Assembly: GCA_964432985.1 (NCBI GenBank) | Contig: CAYSPT010000001.1 | Span: 124,001 to 188,000 of the forward strand | Direction of reading: 5' to 3' | Source: CAYSPT01 sp964432985 | Lineage (GTDB): Bacteria; Muiribacteriota; CAYSPT01 | Length of the DNA: 64,000 nucleotides | In this document: positions 33,827-42,682 of the stretch, one piece after another | Layout: every line of letters starts with the position of its first letter | Position numbering within the stretch: position 1 is the first letter of the stretch | Program-made: the position numbers and the translations under genes | Notes under the pieces: generated by a model | The model's input: only the letters and a program-made list of their open reading frames with translations | Database searches by the model: none | What the model was told of the DNA's origin: nothing

Positions 33827-34184
33827 CTGCTTCCAATTGCTTTTTGGCAACTGTAACCAGTTCACTGAAGCCTTTCGGATCATTCACGGCCATGTCGGCG
33901 AGAATCTTGCGATTGAGTGTAATGCCGGCTTTTACCAACCCGTTTATGAAGAGGCTGTAACTGAGCCCTTCTTTTCGGGTGGCGGCGTTAATTCTCACTA
34001 TCCATAACTGTCTGAAATCCCGTTTGCGTACTCTCCTGTCCCGTTTGGCAGAGGAGAGTGCGTGCAAGGAGGCTTCTTTGGCTCTGCGGTACACATTCTT
34101 TTTGGCACCGAAGTAACCTTTTGTGCTTTTCAGCAGTTTCTTGTGCCTCTTTCTCTTAGTAGGCCCTGTTCTTACACGCGCCAC
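33816..34184 (-). CDS. rplT: Ribosomal protein bL20
   Basis: This 122-residue protein is typical L20: MARVRTGPTKRKRHKKLLK, the Y-x-G-A-K-x-x-x-Y-R-R-A-K-E core, RDRRVRKRDFRQLWIVRINA and a C-terminal globular half. It binds 23S rRNA early in 50S assembly and in several bacteria represses its own operon. It is third in infC-rpmI-rplT, the universal order. ppdK follows about 80 bases downstream without an obvious terminator. Confidence 0.98.
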   Translation of the reverse strand: MARVRTGPTKRKRHKKLLKSTKGYFGAKKNVYRRAKEASLHALSSAKRDRRVRKRDFRQLWIVRINAATRKEGLSYSLFINGLVKAGITLNRKILADMAVNDPKGFSELVTVAKKQLEAVSA

Positions 34185-34309
34185 TTATCTTTCCCTCCCA
34201 ATCAATAGTTCCATTTGTCCAAGATTTACCTGTACTAGGGTAAATCGAAATTAGCAGCATAAATGCCGTTTACCTGTCAGCAAGAATTGTTCGGATGGTA
34301 TTAATTGCT

Positions 34310-34507
34310 TCAGGCGTAGGGCAGTACCCGCTTGATACGCATTTCATCCACAGCAGAGACAACGGTTCCTTTACGGAGATTCCGTTTGGTCTTGGCAGAT
34401 TTTTTCGTAAGGATATGGCTTTTATAAGCTTTATTCCGTTTAAGTTTTCCTCCTCCGGTGAGCTTGAATCTCTTGGCGGCCCCCCGGTGGGTTTTCATCT
34501 TGGGCAC
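34310..34507 (-). CDS. rpmI: Ribosomal protein bL35
   Basis: This 65-residue protein starts MPKMKTHRGAAKRFKLTGGG and is rich in Lys and Arg, as expected for L35 of the large subunit. It lies between infC (30 bases upstream) and rplT (125 bases downstream) in the standard operon order. Confidence 0.98.
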   Translation of the reverse strand: MPKMKTHRGAAKRFKLTGGGKLKRNKAYKSHILTKKSAKTKRNLRKGTVVSAVDEMRIKRVLPYA

Positions 34508-34537
34508 CTTGATTGAAACCCCTTTCCAGAATTTTAT

Positions 34538-35089
34538 TTACGATTGCGGTTTGGGCATCAGTACCATGATCATGTTTCGACCTTCACTCCGTGGTTGGCG
34601 TTCCACATTGCTGAGATCATTGACATCTCCCAGAAGACGGTCGATTACCTTGTTGCCGAGCTCATGCCGTCTACTCATCTCTCGTCCTCTAAACATAACA
34701 GTGATCTTGACTTTATGGTTTGCTTCGAGGAAACGTCGTACCATTCTGAGCTTCGTTTGATAGTCGTGATCCTCGATTTTCGGCCGGAATTTGACTTCTT
34801 TTAAGCTTACCTGGCGTTGTTTCTTACGTGCTTCCCGTTCTCTTTTTGCCTTCTCGTAACGGTACTTCCCGTAGTCCATTACCCGACAAACCGGTGGTTT
34901 GGCATTGGGTGCAACTTCTACCAGGTCAAGTCCTTTTTCCTGAGCATACTGGAGAGCTTCCACAATGGGTTTTATTCCCTCCTGCTCGCCTTCTTCGCCA
35001 ATGAGCCTTACTTCCGGGACTCTGATGTGCTCATTTATCCGTTGTTCGGGAGCCCGCGGCGGTCGCATACTTCTATACCTTAGACCGAT
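34538..35089 (-). CDS. infC: Translation initiation factor IF-3
   Basis: The protein shows both IF-3 domains: RINEHIRVPEVRLIGEEGEQ and LVEVAPNAKPPVCRVMDYGK in the N-domain, then VKFRPKIEDHDYQTKLRMV and VKITVMFRGREMSR in the C-domain. IF-3 binds 30S subunits and discriminates against non-AUG starts. The first ATG (35068) lacks a ribosome site. Seven codons upstream and in frame is ATC (35089-35087), placed nine bases after a strong AGGAGG, with a TGA in frame just before it. IF-3 genes commonly use AUU or AUC for autoregulation, so I place the start there, giving 183 residues. With the ATG it would be 176 residues. Confidence 0.93.
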   Translation of the reverse strand: MGLRYRSMRPPRAPEQRINEHIRVPEVRLIGEEGEQEGIKPIVEALQYAQEKGLDLVEVAPNAKPPVCRVMDYGKYRYEKAKREREARKKQRQVSLKEVKFRPKIEDHDYQTKLRMVRRFLEANHKVKITVMFRGREMSRRHELGNKVIDRLLGDVNDLSNVERQPRSEGRNMIMVLMPKPQS

Positions 35090-35104
35090 TACCCTTCACC
35101 TCCT
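35087..35104 (-). promoter_or_regulatory. infC ribosome site with ATC start codon (autoregulatory)
   Basis: Minus strand: AGGAGGTGA (35104-35096), six bases, then ATC (35089-35087). This strong site has no ATG, GTG or TTG in frame at usable distance. It fits the known design in which IF-3 represses its own mRNA by rejecting a non-canonical start. Confidence 0.75.
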
Positions 35105-35148
35105 ATTATAGATACCTTATGTAAATATTAAGGAACAATGCGCCGGCA

Positions 35149-35178
35149 ATGGTAACAGAAAAACAGTAGGTGTGTCAA
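35149..35178 (-). promoter_or_regulatory. Sigma-70-type promoter upstream of infC
   Basis: Minus-strand TTGACA (35178-35173), an 18-bp spacer and TACCAT (35154-35149). The implied leader to the ATC start is about 55 nt. There is no other convincing promoter before the GT-C array, so this may drive a long transcript. Confidence 0.5.
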
Positions 35179-35206
35179 GCATAATGGAGATTTTCAGTAT
35201 ATTATC

Positions 35207-36967
35207 TCAGTTCTGGGTCTTGCTTTTAACCAGAATAAAGTCTTCAACGGCCAGAGCGTCTAAACCGGTACCGAAAAAATCACGTATGGCTTCGACCGGA
35301 GTGCACACGATCGGTTCGCCTCTGAGGTTGAATGATGTATTGAGTACCAGCGGCAGGCCGGTGAGCTGCCTGAAATGGTCTATCATCGTCCAGTAGCGTG
35401 GATTGGCATTCTTATCGACCAGGTGCGGCCTGGTAGTGCCGTCGACGTGGACGATCGCTGGAACCCGGTCCTGATAATCGGGAGGAACCATGAATGCCTG
35501 GGTCATAAACGGAGCATCGGCTGCCTTTTGGAGCCACTCGTGTGCGTGCTCCACCAGCCCCGATGGAGCAAAAGGCCGCCAGGGCTCTCTCCCCTTCACT
35601 TTGAGATTGAGCCTGTCTTTCATGTCGGAAATTCCCGGGTTTGCCAGGATAGATCGTGCTCCCAGGGCCCTGGGACCGATCTCCATCCTTCCCTGGAACC
35701 AGCCGACGGTCTTTCCGTCTGCCAGCAGCCCGGCCACATCTTTTTCCATATTCTCGGGACGGTAGTAATCCAGCCCAAGCCTCAGGAGAGTTTTTTCCAC
35801 TGTATCAGAAGAAAAACTGGGTCCCCAGTACGGGTGTACCATGTGAAAACGGGGATCGAATCCGTGTTCCAGAGCTATAATCATGGCCGCTCCCAGAGCC
35901 GTTCCAGCATCGTGGGGCATGGGTGGAATGTAGATGGTTTTTACCCCCGCCTGCTCCCGCAAGACCATGTTGGTCGAGCAGTTCAATGCCACACCGCCTC
36001 CCATGCACAGCGTGTCGTATCCCGAGTAGGAGATTGCTTTGCTTACCAGTGCCATGGCCACCTGTTCCAGCTGTTTCTGTGCGGCGTAAGCAATATTGTA
36101 ATGGTAATGGGTGATGTTCTCATCCCGTGCTCGGGGTGGTCCGAAGAGTTTGACCAGCCGGTCCGAGTAGAAACGGCCATATGAGTGGGATCCGACCAGG
36201 ATGTAGGAAGAATCCAGGGAATAGACGTTCTTTCCTCCCGGCCGCAGAATCCTGTCCATTTTCTTCTCTATTTCCGGGTTGTCTTCTCCGTAGGCAGCCA
36301 GGCCCATGAGTTTTCCCTCATTTCGGTGAGGTGAAAACCCAAGATACTCGGTAAAAGCCGAGTAGAAATCTCCCACTGATAGTGTGTTGCTGATTTTCTT
36401 AAAGATGTTGATCTTTTTTCCGGTTCCGGCGCCCAGGGTTGCGCTGTGAAGTTCCCCGGACCCGTCGTATGTTAAAATGGCTGCTTTTTCCTGCCCGGAG
36501 CAGAAAAAGGTGCTGCATGAGTGACAGAGGTGGTGGTTGATAAACCGGATTTCAGGTACGGGTTCTTCCGGCCACCGCTGTTTGAGCACCCTGACCGTGC
36601 GTGCAATCACGTGTGAAGGCTGCTTCTTGAAAAGGTCGATAAAACCTTCATTGGTCGAAGGAATGCCCCGGGACTTTTCAAAGTACCGCTTTAGATTCAA
36701 CGTGCTTTTCACGTACTCCCGCATATAATGAAGTGGTACCTTGAACCGGTAGAGATTGTAATCCCAACCTACGGCCAGGAAATCTATATCCTTCAGGCTG
36801 AGTCCGGCAGTATCCATACAGTACTTCATCGCCTGGATAGGAAACACATCTTCAGCCTGTTTGATCCGGGTAAAGCGTTCCTCCTCGGCAAAAGCGATCA
36901 GTTTCCCTTCAACCAGAAGGCAGGCGGCGGGATTAAGGTCGTATGCGCAAACGCCGATTATGTTCAA
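35207..36967 (-). CDS. NodU/CmcH-type carbamoyltransferase
   Basis: This 586-residue protein matches the two-domain carbamoyltransferase family. It has an N-terminal ASKHA-type domain (AACLLVEGKLIAFAEEERFTR, INHHLCHSCSTFF with the catalytic His pair, AILTYDGSGE, KLMGLAAYG, LCMGGGVALNCSTN). The C-terminal domain has GRMEIGPRALGARSILA, KGREPWRPFAPS and LPLVLNTSFNLRGEPIV. Members use carbamoyl phosphate to carbamoylate sugars or antibiotics; here a cell-surface glycan is the likely acceptor, given the LPS operon opposite. It begins with TTG, preceded by GGGAG at 10 bases. It is alone on its strand. Confidence 0.9.
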   Translation of the reverse strand: MNIIGVCAYDLNPAACLLVEGKLIAFAEEERFTRIKQAEDVFPIQAMKYCMDTAGLSLKDIDFLAVGWDYNLYRFKVPLHYMREYVKSTLNLKRYFEKSRGIPSTNEGFIDLFKKQPSHVIARTVRVLKQRWPEEPVPEIRFINHHLCHSCSTFFCSGQEKAAILTYDGSGELHSATLGAGTGKKINIFKKISNTLSVGDFYSAFTEYLGFSPHRNEGKLMGLAAYGEDNPEIEKKMDRILRPGGKNVYSLDSSYILVGSHSYGRFYSDRLVKLFGPPRARDENITHYHYNIAYAAQKQLEQVAMALVSKAISYSGYDTLCMGGGVALNCSTNMVLREQAGVKTIYIPPMPHDAGTALGAAMIIALEHGFDPRFHMVHPYWGPSFSSDTVEKTLLRLGLDYYRPENMEKDVAGLLADGKTVGWFQGRMEIGPRALGARSILANPGISDMKDRLNLKVKGREPWRPFAPSGLVEHAHEWLQKAADAPFMTQAFMVPPDYQDRVPAIVHVDGTTRPHLVDKNANPRYWTMIDHFRQLTGLPLVLNTSFNLRGEPIVCTPVEAIRDFFGTGLDALAVEDFILVKSKTQN

Positions 36968-37139
36968 CTGTATTTCACTCCCTGATAATGGCCGGATTTA
37001 AGGCTGCTCTTTGTGTTAAACGATATTTTTCCGCAGAAGATTCCGCGACACGATAAACCAAAGTCTAGCACGCGGGCAAAGCGTTCGTCAAGCGTATTTC
37101 AATCGTGACTTGTCAAGGCTGAAGCGGCATTACGGTTCC

Positions 37140-37168
37140 TTGACTGCATACGGAGTATAACATATAAT
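37140..37168 (+). promoter_or_regulatory. Sigma-70-type promoter of the LPS core operon
   Basis: TTGACT (37140-37145), a 17-bp spacer and a consensus TATAAT (37163-37168). It is followed by AAGGGAGTGGAG ahead of the first glycosyltransferase ATG (37198). Confidence 0.75.
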
Positions 37169-37197
37169 GACCGATTTAAGGGAGTGGAGATCCCGGA

Positions 37198-38388
37198 ATG
37201 CGAATACTTATGGTGACACCTCAGCGGATTACGGCCCGGTGCGGAGTATCTGATTATGCAATAGGTCTGGCACGGCACCTGATGGCGTCCAAAATACCCG
37301 TCGGCATGTTTTCTCCCGCGAATAAAAGGGCCTGGACATTCCCTGCCGTGATGCGGGAATTCAAAGCTGATGCCGTTCATCTCCACTATCATCGGGACGA
37401 TTTCAAAGCAAATCTCGGGCCGGTCCTGATGGGTATGATGTGTCGGACCATGTCTGTCCCGCTGGTAACTACGTTTCACAACCTCCCCTGGAAACACGAG
37501 GAAGGCCGCGATACCGCTCAGCAGGCTGGCATTGGTGACGGTTTGCGAGCGGGTGAGAGTACGCAGGCGACGGTTCTGTCAAAGATTCTCTTCACTTGCC
37601 CGCACCAACTCCTTTTTACTAATTTAGTTGATATTAAAGAAGCAATAGCTGTTTCTCCATCATTCGAAGACCGAATGGACATAGCGCTGGTAGGGGCAGG
37701 GCGTGAGTGCGTGCTTCCGGATGATTTCCACCGGGAATCGATTCGTCATTCCCTCGGGTTTGACGAAAAGGACACTGTTTTGACCTATTTTGGATTCTTA
37801 CGTCCCGGAAAAGGAGTGGAGACGTTGCTGGCGGCTCTTCGTTTGCTGCTTGACGATGGTCACCAATGCAGGATTCTTCTCGTAGGCGATGTGCATTCCG
37901 ACCCTGAAAGCACTGAAGTAAACTACGCCGAAACAATCCGGCGTACTGTTGAAAATGGTGGCCTGGCTGCTCACGTAACCATGATGGGATATCTACATCC
38001 TGATGAAGTTTCCTGCGTCCTGGCTGCAGGAGATATCGGAGTGCTGCCGTTTGACGAGGGTCTTTCTCCCCGTCGCAGCAGTTTTTTTACATTAACCGAG
38101 CATGGACTTCCCACCGTATCGACCAGGGGAAAGATGTCCAGGGGTGATCTTATCGATGCTGCCGCACCGTTTCTGGTCCGGCCGTGTGAGCCTCGTGCTC
38201 TGGCTGAACGGGTAGCCGGATATATTACCGCTCCCGCCGTGTTGGAAAAGGATACTAAGCAATTGCTAGATTATCTCGAAAGGTATCATAGCTGGCACGC
38301 GATAGTCATGCACCATATGTCGATTTATGAGGAAGTGCTGGAAAAAAGCACTCGAAGGGACAGAGCTGTTCTCAATGAGAATACTTGA
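37198..38388 (+). CDS. Glycosyltransferase family 4-type
   Basis: This 396-residue protein has the GT-B fold pattern of GT4: MRILMVTPQRITARCGVSDY with an early Gly-rich turn, an N-domain ending near residue 190, then TYFGFLRPGKGVETLLAAL, RILLVGDVHSDP and an acceptor/donor site ending with SPRRSSFFTLTEHGLPTVST. The usual E-x7-E motif is degenerate. It transfers a sugar from an activated nucleotide donor to an envelope glycan. It is first in the operon, and its last 14 bases overlap the next gene (ATGAGAATACTTGA), which couples translation. Confidence 0.85.
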   Translation: MRILMVTPQRITARCGVSDYAIGLARHLMASKIPVGMFSPANKRAWTFPAVMREFKADAVHLHYHRDDFKANLGPVLMGMMCRTMSVPLVTTFHNLPWKHEEGRDTAQQAGIGDGLRAGESTQATVLSKILFTCPHQLLFTNLVDIKEAIAVSPSFEDRMDIALVGAGRECVLPDDFHRESIRHSLGFDEKDTVLTYFGFLRPGKGVETLLAALRLLLDDGHQCRILLVGDVHSDPESTEVNYAETIRRTVENGGLAAHVTMMGYLHPDEVSCVLAAGDIGVLPFDEGLSPRRSSFFTLTEHGLPTVSTRGKMSRGDLIDAAAPFLVRPCEPRALAERVAGYITAPAVLEKDTKQLLDYLERYHSWHAIVMHHMSIYEEVLEKSTRRDRAVLNENT

Positions 38389-38869
38389 TATCGGCTGCGG
38401 CCGTAAAAAACACCAGGATGCCGTCGGAGTAGATATAGACCCCCGGTCACACGCCGATTGTCTGTGCAATGTTACTACTGGGGGGCTTCCATTCAAGAGC
38501 GGTATCTTTGATCGAATCATATGCCGACACGTGCTTGAGCACCTTCAGAACCTGGAAACGGTAATGGATGAAATCCACCGGGTGAGCCGCCGGGGGGCCA
38601 TGGTCGTTATCGTTACCCCTCATTTTACCTGTGTCCACTCGTATAATGACATAACGCACACCTATCACTTTGCCCTGAATTCGTTTAAACCTTTTTATGA
38701 TAGTGATGACGCCAAATTCCGCCTGGTACGCAAAAAGCTGCGGATGCGGACGGCCCATCGGCTACTGGGACTCGAGTTGCTGGCTAATCTTTTTCCAGGA
38801 AGCTACGAGAAATACTGGCTCTATCTGTTTCCGGCCAAGGAAATCAGACTGATCCTCGAGGTGGTATAA
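38375..38869 (+). CDS. SAM-dependent methyltransferase (class I)
   Basis: This 164-residue small methyltransferase starts directly with the SAM-binding motif MRILDIGCGRKKHQDAVGVD. It continues with an LPF...FDRIICRHVLEHL segment and a VSRRGAMVVIVTPHF strand, as in the Methyltransf_11 group. The ATG at 38375 lies inside the end of the preceding glycosyltransferase gene. It probably methylates a sugar or lipid intermediate of the envelope glycan. Confidence 0.82.
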   Translation: MRILDIGCGRKKHQDAVGVDIDPRSHADCLCNVTTGGLPFKSGIFDRIICRHVLEHLQNLETVMDEIHRVSRRGAMVVIVTPHFTCVHSYNDITHTYHFALNSFKPFYDSDDAKFRLVRKKLRMRTAHRLLGLELLANLFPGSYEKYWLYLFPAKEIRLILEVV

Positions 38870-38874
38870 ATTAA

Positions 38875-39726
38875 TTGAACGACTCCGGCAAGAGGCTGCA
38901 TCCATCCATTTCAGCAGTTATTATTGCCTATAATGAAGAAGACCGTTTGCACACGTGTCTTTCTTCGCTTTCGTGGGTGGATGAAATTGTGGTGGTTGAC
39001 TCGGGAAGTGCGGACGGTACAATGGAAGTGGCCCGGCGGTTCACGGACCGTGTACTGATGCATCCCTTTGAAAATTATGCATCACAGAAGCAATGGGCAA
39101 TCGAGCAGGCGACCCATAACTGGATAATCAGTCTCGACGCGGACGAAGAGATTTCATCGCCGCTGAGGGAAGAGATACTGGATTTACCGCTTGAAGCATG
39201 GGAGTGTCGAGTGGCAATGGAAATGCCGGTAATAAGCGAATTTTTCGGCCGGTGGCTTCGATTTGGCGGATGGTACCCAAACTTCCATCTCAGATGCTTC
39301 AACCGGACAGAGTGCTCGTTGAATCCCCTGCCGGTTCATGAGTCGGTAAAAACAACGGGCCAGACCGCGCGGTTGAAACACGCCATCCTTCACCGGCCTT
39401 ATCGAAGCCTCGGACACTACCTGGAGAAGATGGACCGCTATTCTTCGCTTGCCGCCGCGGAGATGTACCGCAATGGAAAGCTGAAGGAGATCCATCCTCT
39501 CAACATTATCATACGTCCGCTGGCCTGCTTTTTAAGGCGTTTTGTAGTTCAAATGGGTTTTCTGGATGGGTTCGCCGGAATAGTGGCCAACGGATATCAT
39601 GTGGTGTACGTGTTTTTGAAGTACGCTAAGATCTGGGAAATGCGCAGGCTGGCTGCTTCCACTCGAAGGCCTGACGATGAAGTTAGTCATCGTAACCACC
39701 CTCTGAGCAAGGAGCGTGGAAAGTGA
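38875..39726 (+). CDS. Glycosyltransferase family 2, WaaE/KdtX-like
   Basis: This 283-residue GT-A enzyme has SAVIIAYNEEDRLHTCLSSL, VDEIVVVDSGSADGT, the metal-binding DADEE, and the WaaE/KdtX-type stretch GRWLRFGGWYPNFHLRCF. A C-terminal amphipathic or membrane-associated segment follows (RRFVVQMGFLDGFAGIV). WaaE-type enzymes add glucose to the LPS inner-core heptose. The start is TTG with GAGGTGG ten bases upstream. It follows the methyltransferase by five bases. Confidence 0.88.
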   Translation: MNDSGKRLHPSISAVIIAYNEEDRLHTCLSSLSWVDEIVVVDSGSADGTMEVARRFTDRVLMHPFENYASQKQWAIEQATHNWIISLDADEEISSPLREEILDLPLEAWECRVAMEMPVISEFFGRWLRFGGWYPNFHLRCFNRTECSLNPLPVHESVKTTGQTARLKHAILHRPYRSLGHYLEKMDRYSSLAAAEMYRNGKLKEIHPLNIIIRPLACFLRRFVVQMGFLDGFAGIVANGYHVVYVFLKYAKIWEMRRLAASTRRPDDEVSHRNHPLSKERGK

Positions 39727-39870
39727 GGCGCAGCGAACATGAATGAGAACTATTTGGCCTGTCATTCGCTTCGCTGTTGCTTCGCAAAGCGTTGCTTCGC
39801 AATTCGCTTGCTCATCGGAGGCTTTTCTTGCGCGGAATTTGAAATGAAGTAGTAAGTTCAAGCAGGAAAT
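39727..39870 (+). repeat. Intergenic segment with repeated GCTTCGC motifs
   Basis: The only sizeable gap in the LPS operon. It contains several copies of GCTTCGC in short self-complementary contexts (39760-39812), for example TTGCTTCGCAA twice. No coding sequence is evident. The motif resembles the complement of the 19-bp repeats at 15388-15425. Confidence 0.5.
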
Positions 39871-40938
39871 GTGGAAAGTAAGATTAACGTGGCAAAATCA
39901 GACGTTCTTTCGCCGGAAGAGATAAAGAAAATTTTGGTTATCCGCCCCCGCTATGTGGGTGATGTTCTGTTGACTATACCAGTATTGAACCGGCTTAAAA
40001 AGCACTATCCAACCGCTATGGTGTGTTTTCTTGCTGACCCGGCCGTTTGGGACCTTATCGTTCCCTGTCCCTATGTTGATGAGCTCATACTGTTTGACCG
40101 CAGGGGGGCCCATGGTACTATCCAGGGAAAAATCCGCTTCTTGAATGCTGTCAGGAGAGGCGGTTTTGACATGGCGGTAGTGTTGCTGCGTTCGTTCTCT
40201 TCTGCTCTGTTTCCCTTTCTTGCACGCATTCCCGTACGGGCCGGATTTGATACTGAGGGCCGCGGTTTCCTGCTGACCCATCGGGTGACGTATGATACCA
40301 ACCGGTATGAAGCGGAATGTTTTCATTCTGTGCTGGATGCTCTGCATATAGCACCTCAACACGCACCGCTTGAAGTATGGACAGACCGTGAAAGCCGGAA
40401 CTATGTTGAGGCCTGGTTGAAGGAAAATGGGATAGGATCCGGTGAGCGTGTGCTGTGCTTAAACCCTGGTCCCTCCGGGTCACCGAAGTCGTTTGACAGC
40501 GTGAAATTCGCTCACGCTGCTGACATAATGTACGAGCGGTATGGCAGCAGGATAGCGGTCACCTGGGGACCGGGAGAAGAAGGAGTGGCTCGGGAAATAG
40601 TCGACGTAATGAAGCACCCGGGGATGGTTGCGCCTCCGACCACGCTGCTACAACTGGCCTCATTGCTTGAGCATAGTCGCGCCCTGGTGACAACCGATAC
40701 CGGACCACTCCATCTGGCTGCAGCCGCCGGTACACCGACTGTGGCGCTCTTTGGTCCCACTAATCCCGGGAAATGGAATCCCAGAGGAGAGCAACACGCG
40801 GTGGTAAAAAAGGAGATTTCGTGTTGGCCGTGCAATTTCCATCACTGTAAAAAAGGGTATCAATGCATGAAACTTATTGAAATTGATGATATTCTGGAGG
40901 GGATGGATAATGTGCTTGCTGAAAGGAGTGCTTCGTGA
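39871..40938 (+). CDS. Glycosyltransferase family 9 (heptosyltransferase-like) 1
   Basis: This 355-residue protein has the GT9 start ILVIRPRYVGDVLLTIPVLN, and a C-domain with LCLNPGPSGSPKSFD and TDTGPLHLAAAAGTPTVALF followed by GPTNP, the ADP-heptose-binding region. Five Cys near the end (CWPCNFHHC and others) follow the family pattern. GT9 enzymes add L-glycero-D-manno-heptose to the LPS inner core. The start is GTG; an alternative GTG six codons in is possible. Its stop overlaps the next start (GTGA). Confidence 0.92.
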   Translation: MESKINVAKSDVLSPEEIKKILVIRPRYVGDVLLTIPVLNRLKKHYPTAMVCFLADPAVWDLIVPCPYVDELILFDRRGAHGTIQGKIRFLNAVRRGGFDMAVVLLRSFSSALFPFLARIPVRAGFDTEGRGFLLTHRVTYDTNRYEAECFHSVLDALHIAPQHAPLEVWTDRESRNYVEAWLKENGIGSGERVLCLNPGPSGSPKSFDSVKFAHAADIMYERYGSRIAVTWGPGEEGVAREIVDVMKHPGMVAPPTTLLQLASLLEHSRALVTTDTGPLHLAAAAGTPTVALFGPTNPGKWNPRGEQHAVVKKEISCWPCNFHHCKKGYQCMKLIEIDDILEGMDNVLAERSAS

Positions 40939-42044
40939 AGGTAGCACTGGTAGCAGATGCATTTGCCATGCAGAACGGAGAATCTCTGGCTCTCAACATG
41001 CTGAGGGCCGGAAGACTGGAAGACCTTGAATACTCCCTCATCTGCCCGGTGGAGAGTTATCTTGGCCGGGTGCTTGTTTCCCAGGGTGTCCGGGTGGTTG
41101 ATCTTCCGTTGAAGAAAGCGGATTCACCGTTTCAAGTGGCGGACATTATCTCAAGATTATGGAGCTATGTGACCCGGGAGAGATTTGACATAATCCACGC
41201 CGTTTCCCCCCGGGCTGCCCGGTATGGGTTACTGGTATCGCGTATGTCGGGAATACCCTTGATATATCATGCTTTTTCACGCCGGAGTTGGGGGACGCAT
41301 TTCATGGCCGGCCGGTTGTCGGCCGGTGTGATATGCATTTCAAAGCGTGTAGCTTCACACATTTCCCTGGTTTCTAGCGGAGCCGTGCCTATTCAAGTTA
41401 TTTATTGCGGTGTTACAGCCGAACGTTCAGCCCGTAGCGATGACGATCAGGAATTGCGGACTTCATGGGGGATATCTCCTGCTGCAAAGGTGATAGGCGT
41501 GGTCGCCCGCCTGGAGCCGGGAAACAAGCTTGACAGAATTATTAGAGTATTTTCCCGCATTCGAGATGCTCTTAAGGATGCAGTTTTGGTAATAGCTTCG
41601 GACAGTGGTTCAGCTGGTAGCCGGGTCTACCGCCAGCACCTCTTCGCCATGGTTAGAAACCTGGATCTGAACAACCGGGTGCTGTTTCGCTCCTTTGCTC
41701 CACCCTGCCCGCAGATATATAGAGTATTTGATGTACTGGCCGCTCCAACTGGCCGGGATGAAGCAGTACTACCCATCCTCGAAGCAATGGCGTCCGGTGT
41801 CCCGGTAGTGGCGGTTCGGTCAATGGTCCTGACTGAATATGTGGAGGATGGAACGAACGGAATTCTTATTGACACGGGAAATGAAGACAGCTTCATCAAG
41901 GCCGTCAGTAGCCTTCTGCAGAATGAAAAGACCGCGGCCCGAATGGGAAAAGCGGGCCGGGAAATGGTTTTGGAAAAACACACCATGCACCATATGGTGT
42001 CCGGCTTGAACGATTTTTACGGGACTGTTTTAAAACGCAGGTAG
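40935..42044 (+). CDS. Glycosyltransferase family 4-type
   Basis: This 369-residue GT4 protein has an N-domain with VALVADAFAMQNGESLALNM and FDIIHAVSPRAARYGLLV, then VIGVVARLEPGNKLDRII and the C-terminal donor site ILEAMASGVPVVAVRS with YVEDGTNGILID. It is clearly distinct from the GT4 at the head of the operon. It starts with GTG overlapping the previous stop by four bases, and gmhB follows within 10 bases. Its acceptor is probably an LPS core or O-glycan sugar. Confidence 0.9.
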   Translation: MKVALVADAFAMQNGESLALNMLRAGRLEDLEYSLICPVESYLGRVLVSQGVRVVDLPLKKADSPFQVADIISRLWSYVTRERFDIIHAVSPRAARYGLLVSRMSGIPLIYHAFSRRSWGTHFMAGRLSAGVICISKRVASHISLVSSGAVPIQVIYCGVTAERSARSDDDQELRTSWGISPAAKVIGVVARLEPGNKLDRIIRVFSRIRDALKDAVLVIASDSGSAGSRVYRQHLFAMVRNLDLNNRVLFRSFAPPCPQIYRVFDVLAAPTGRDEAVLPILEAMASGVPVVAVRSMVLTEYVEDGTNGILIDTGNEDSFIKAVSSLLQNEKTAARMGKAGREMVLEKHTMHHMVSGLNDFYGTVLKRR

Positions 42045-42052
42045 CAGGCGGC

Positions 42053-42682
42053 ATGGTACCGCAACGGAGCAACGTGAATAACATATGCGACACATTTAAT
42101 CGGGCGGTTTTCATTGATCGTGATGGTACGCTGATCGATGAAATGGGATACCTGGGCGATCCATCCGGTGTGGTGCTGTACCCGGGGGCAGGTGAAGCTG
42201 TGGCATGTTTGAACCGTCGCGGTCTCCTGACCGTGGTGGTCAGCAACCAGTCAGGTGTGGCCAGAGGGTTCTTCGGAGAAGATGATGTCGAACGATGCAT
42301 GGAACGCTTGCAGCACGAGCTTTCGCGTTGGGAGGGGCATGTCGACCGGATTGAATACTGTCCCCATCACCCGACGGAGGGAAGTGGTCCGTACACCACT
42401 TCTTGCCGGTGCCGGAAACCTGCTATCGGTATGATTAAACGGTCTTCAGACGCCCTGAACATTGATGTTCAACACTCCTTTGTTGTTGGGGACAGCGTAA
42501 GAGATATGGAGATGGCCGCTCGTGCCGGCGCCGTGGCCGTGCTTGTGCTTACCGGGCATGGAAAGAGCGCCAGGGATGAGCTTGACAAAGCCGGTGTTCA
42601 TGTGGCATATGTTGCTTCTTCAGTAGTGGAGGCAGTTGACTGGATCCTCGCGATAGTCAAAGAGGAGGAACGATGCATATGA
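42053..42682 (+). CDS. gmhB: D-glycero-D-manno-heptose 1,7-bisphosphate phosphatase
   Basis: This 209-residue HAD-family protein has the nucleophile motif FIDRDGTLIDEMGYL, VVVSNQSGVARGFF, the zinc-binding set CPHHP...CRCRKP and the late VVGDSVRDMEMAARAGA. GmhB removes the 7-phosphate... more exactly the C7 phosphate of heptose bisphosphate, between the kinase and adenylyltransferase steps of ADP-heptose synthesis. The kinase gene overlaps its end by ten bases. Length and motifs are complete. Confidence 0.95.
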   Translation: MVPQRSNVNNICDTFNRAVFIDRDGTLIDEMGYLGDPSGVVLYPGAGEAVACLNRRGLLTVVVSNQSGVARGFFGEDDVERCMERLQHELSRWEGHVDRIEYCPHHPTEGSGPYTTSCRCRKPAIGMIKRSSDALNIDVQHSFVVGDSVRDMEMAARAGAVAVLVLTGHGKSARDELDKAGVHVAYVASSVVEAVDWILAIVKEEERCI

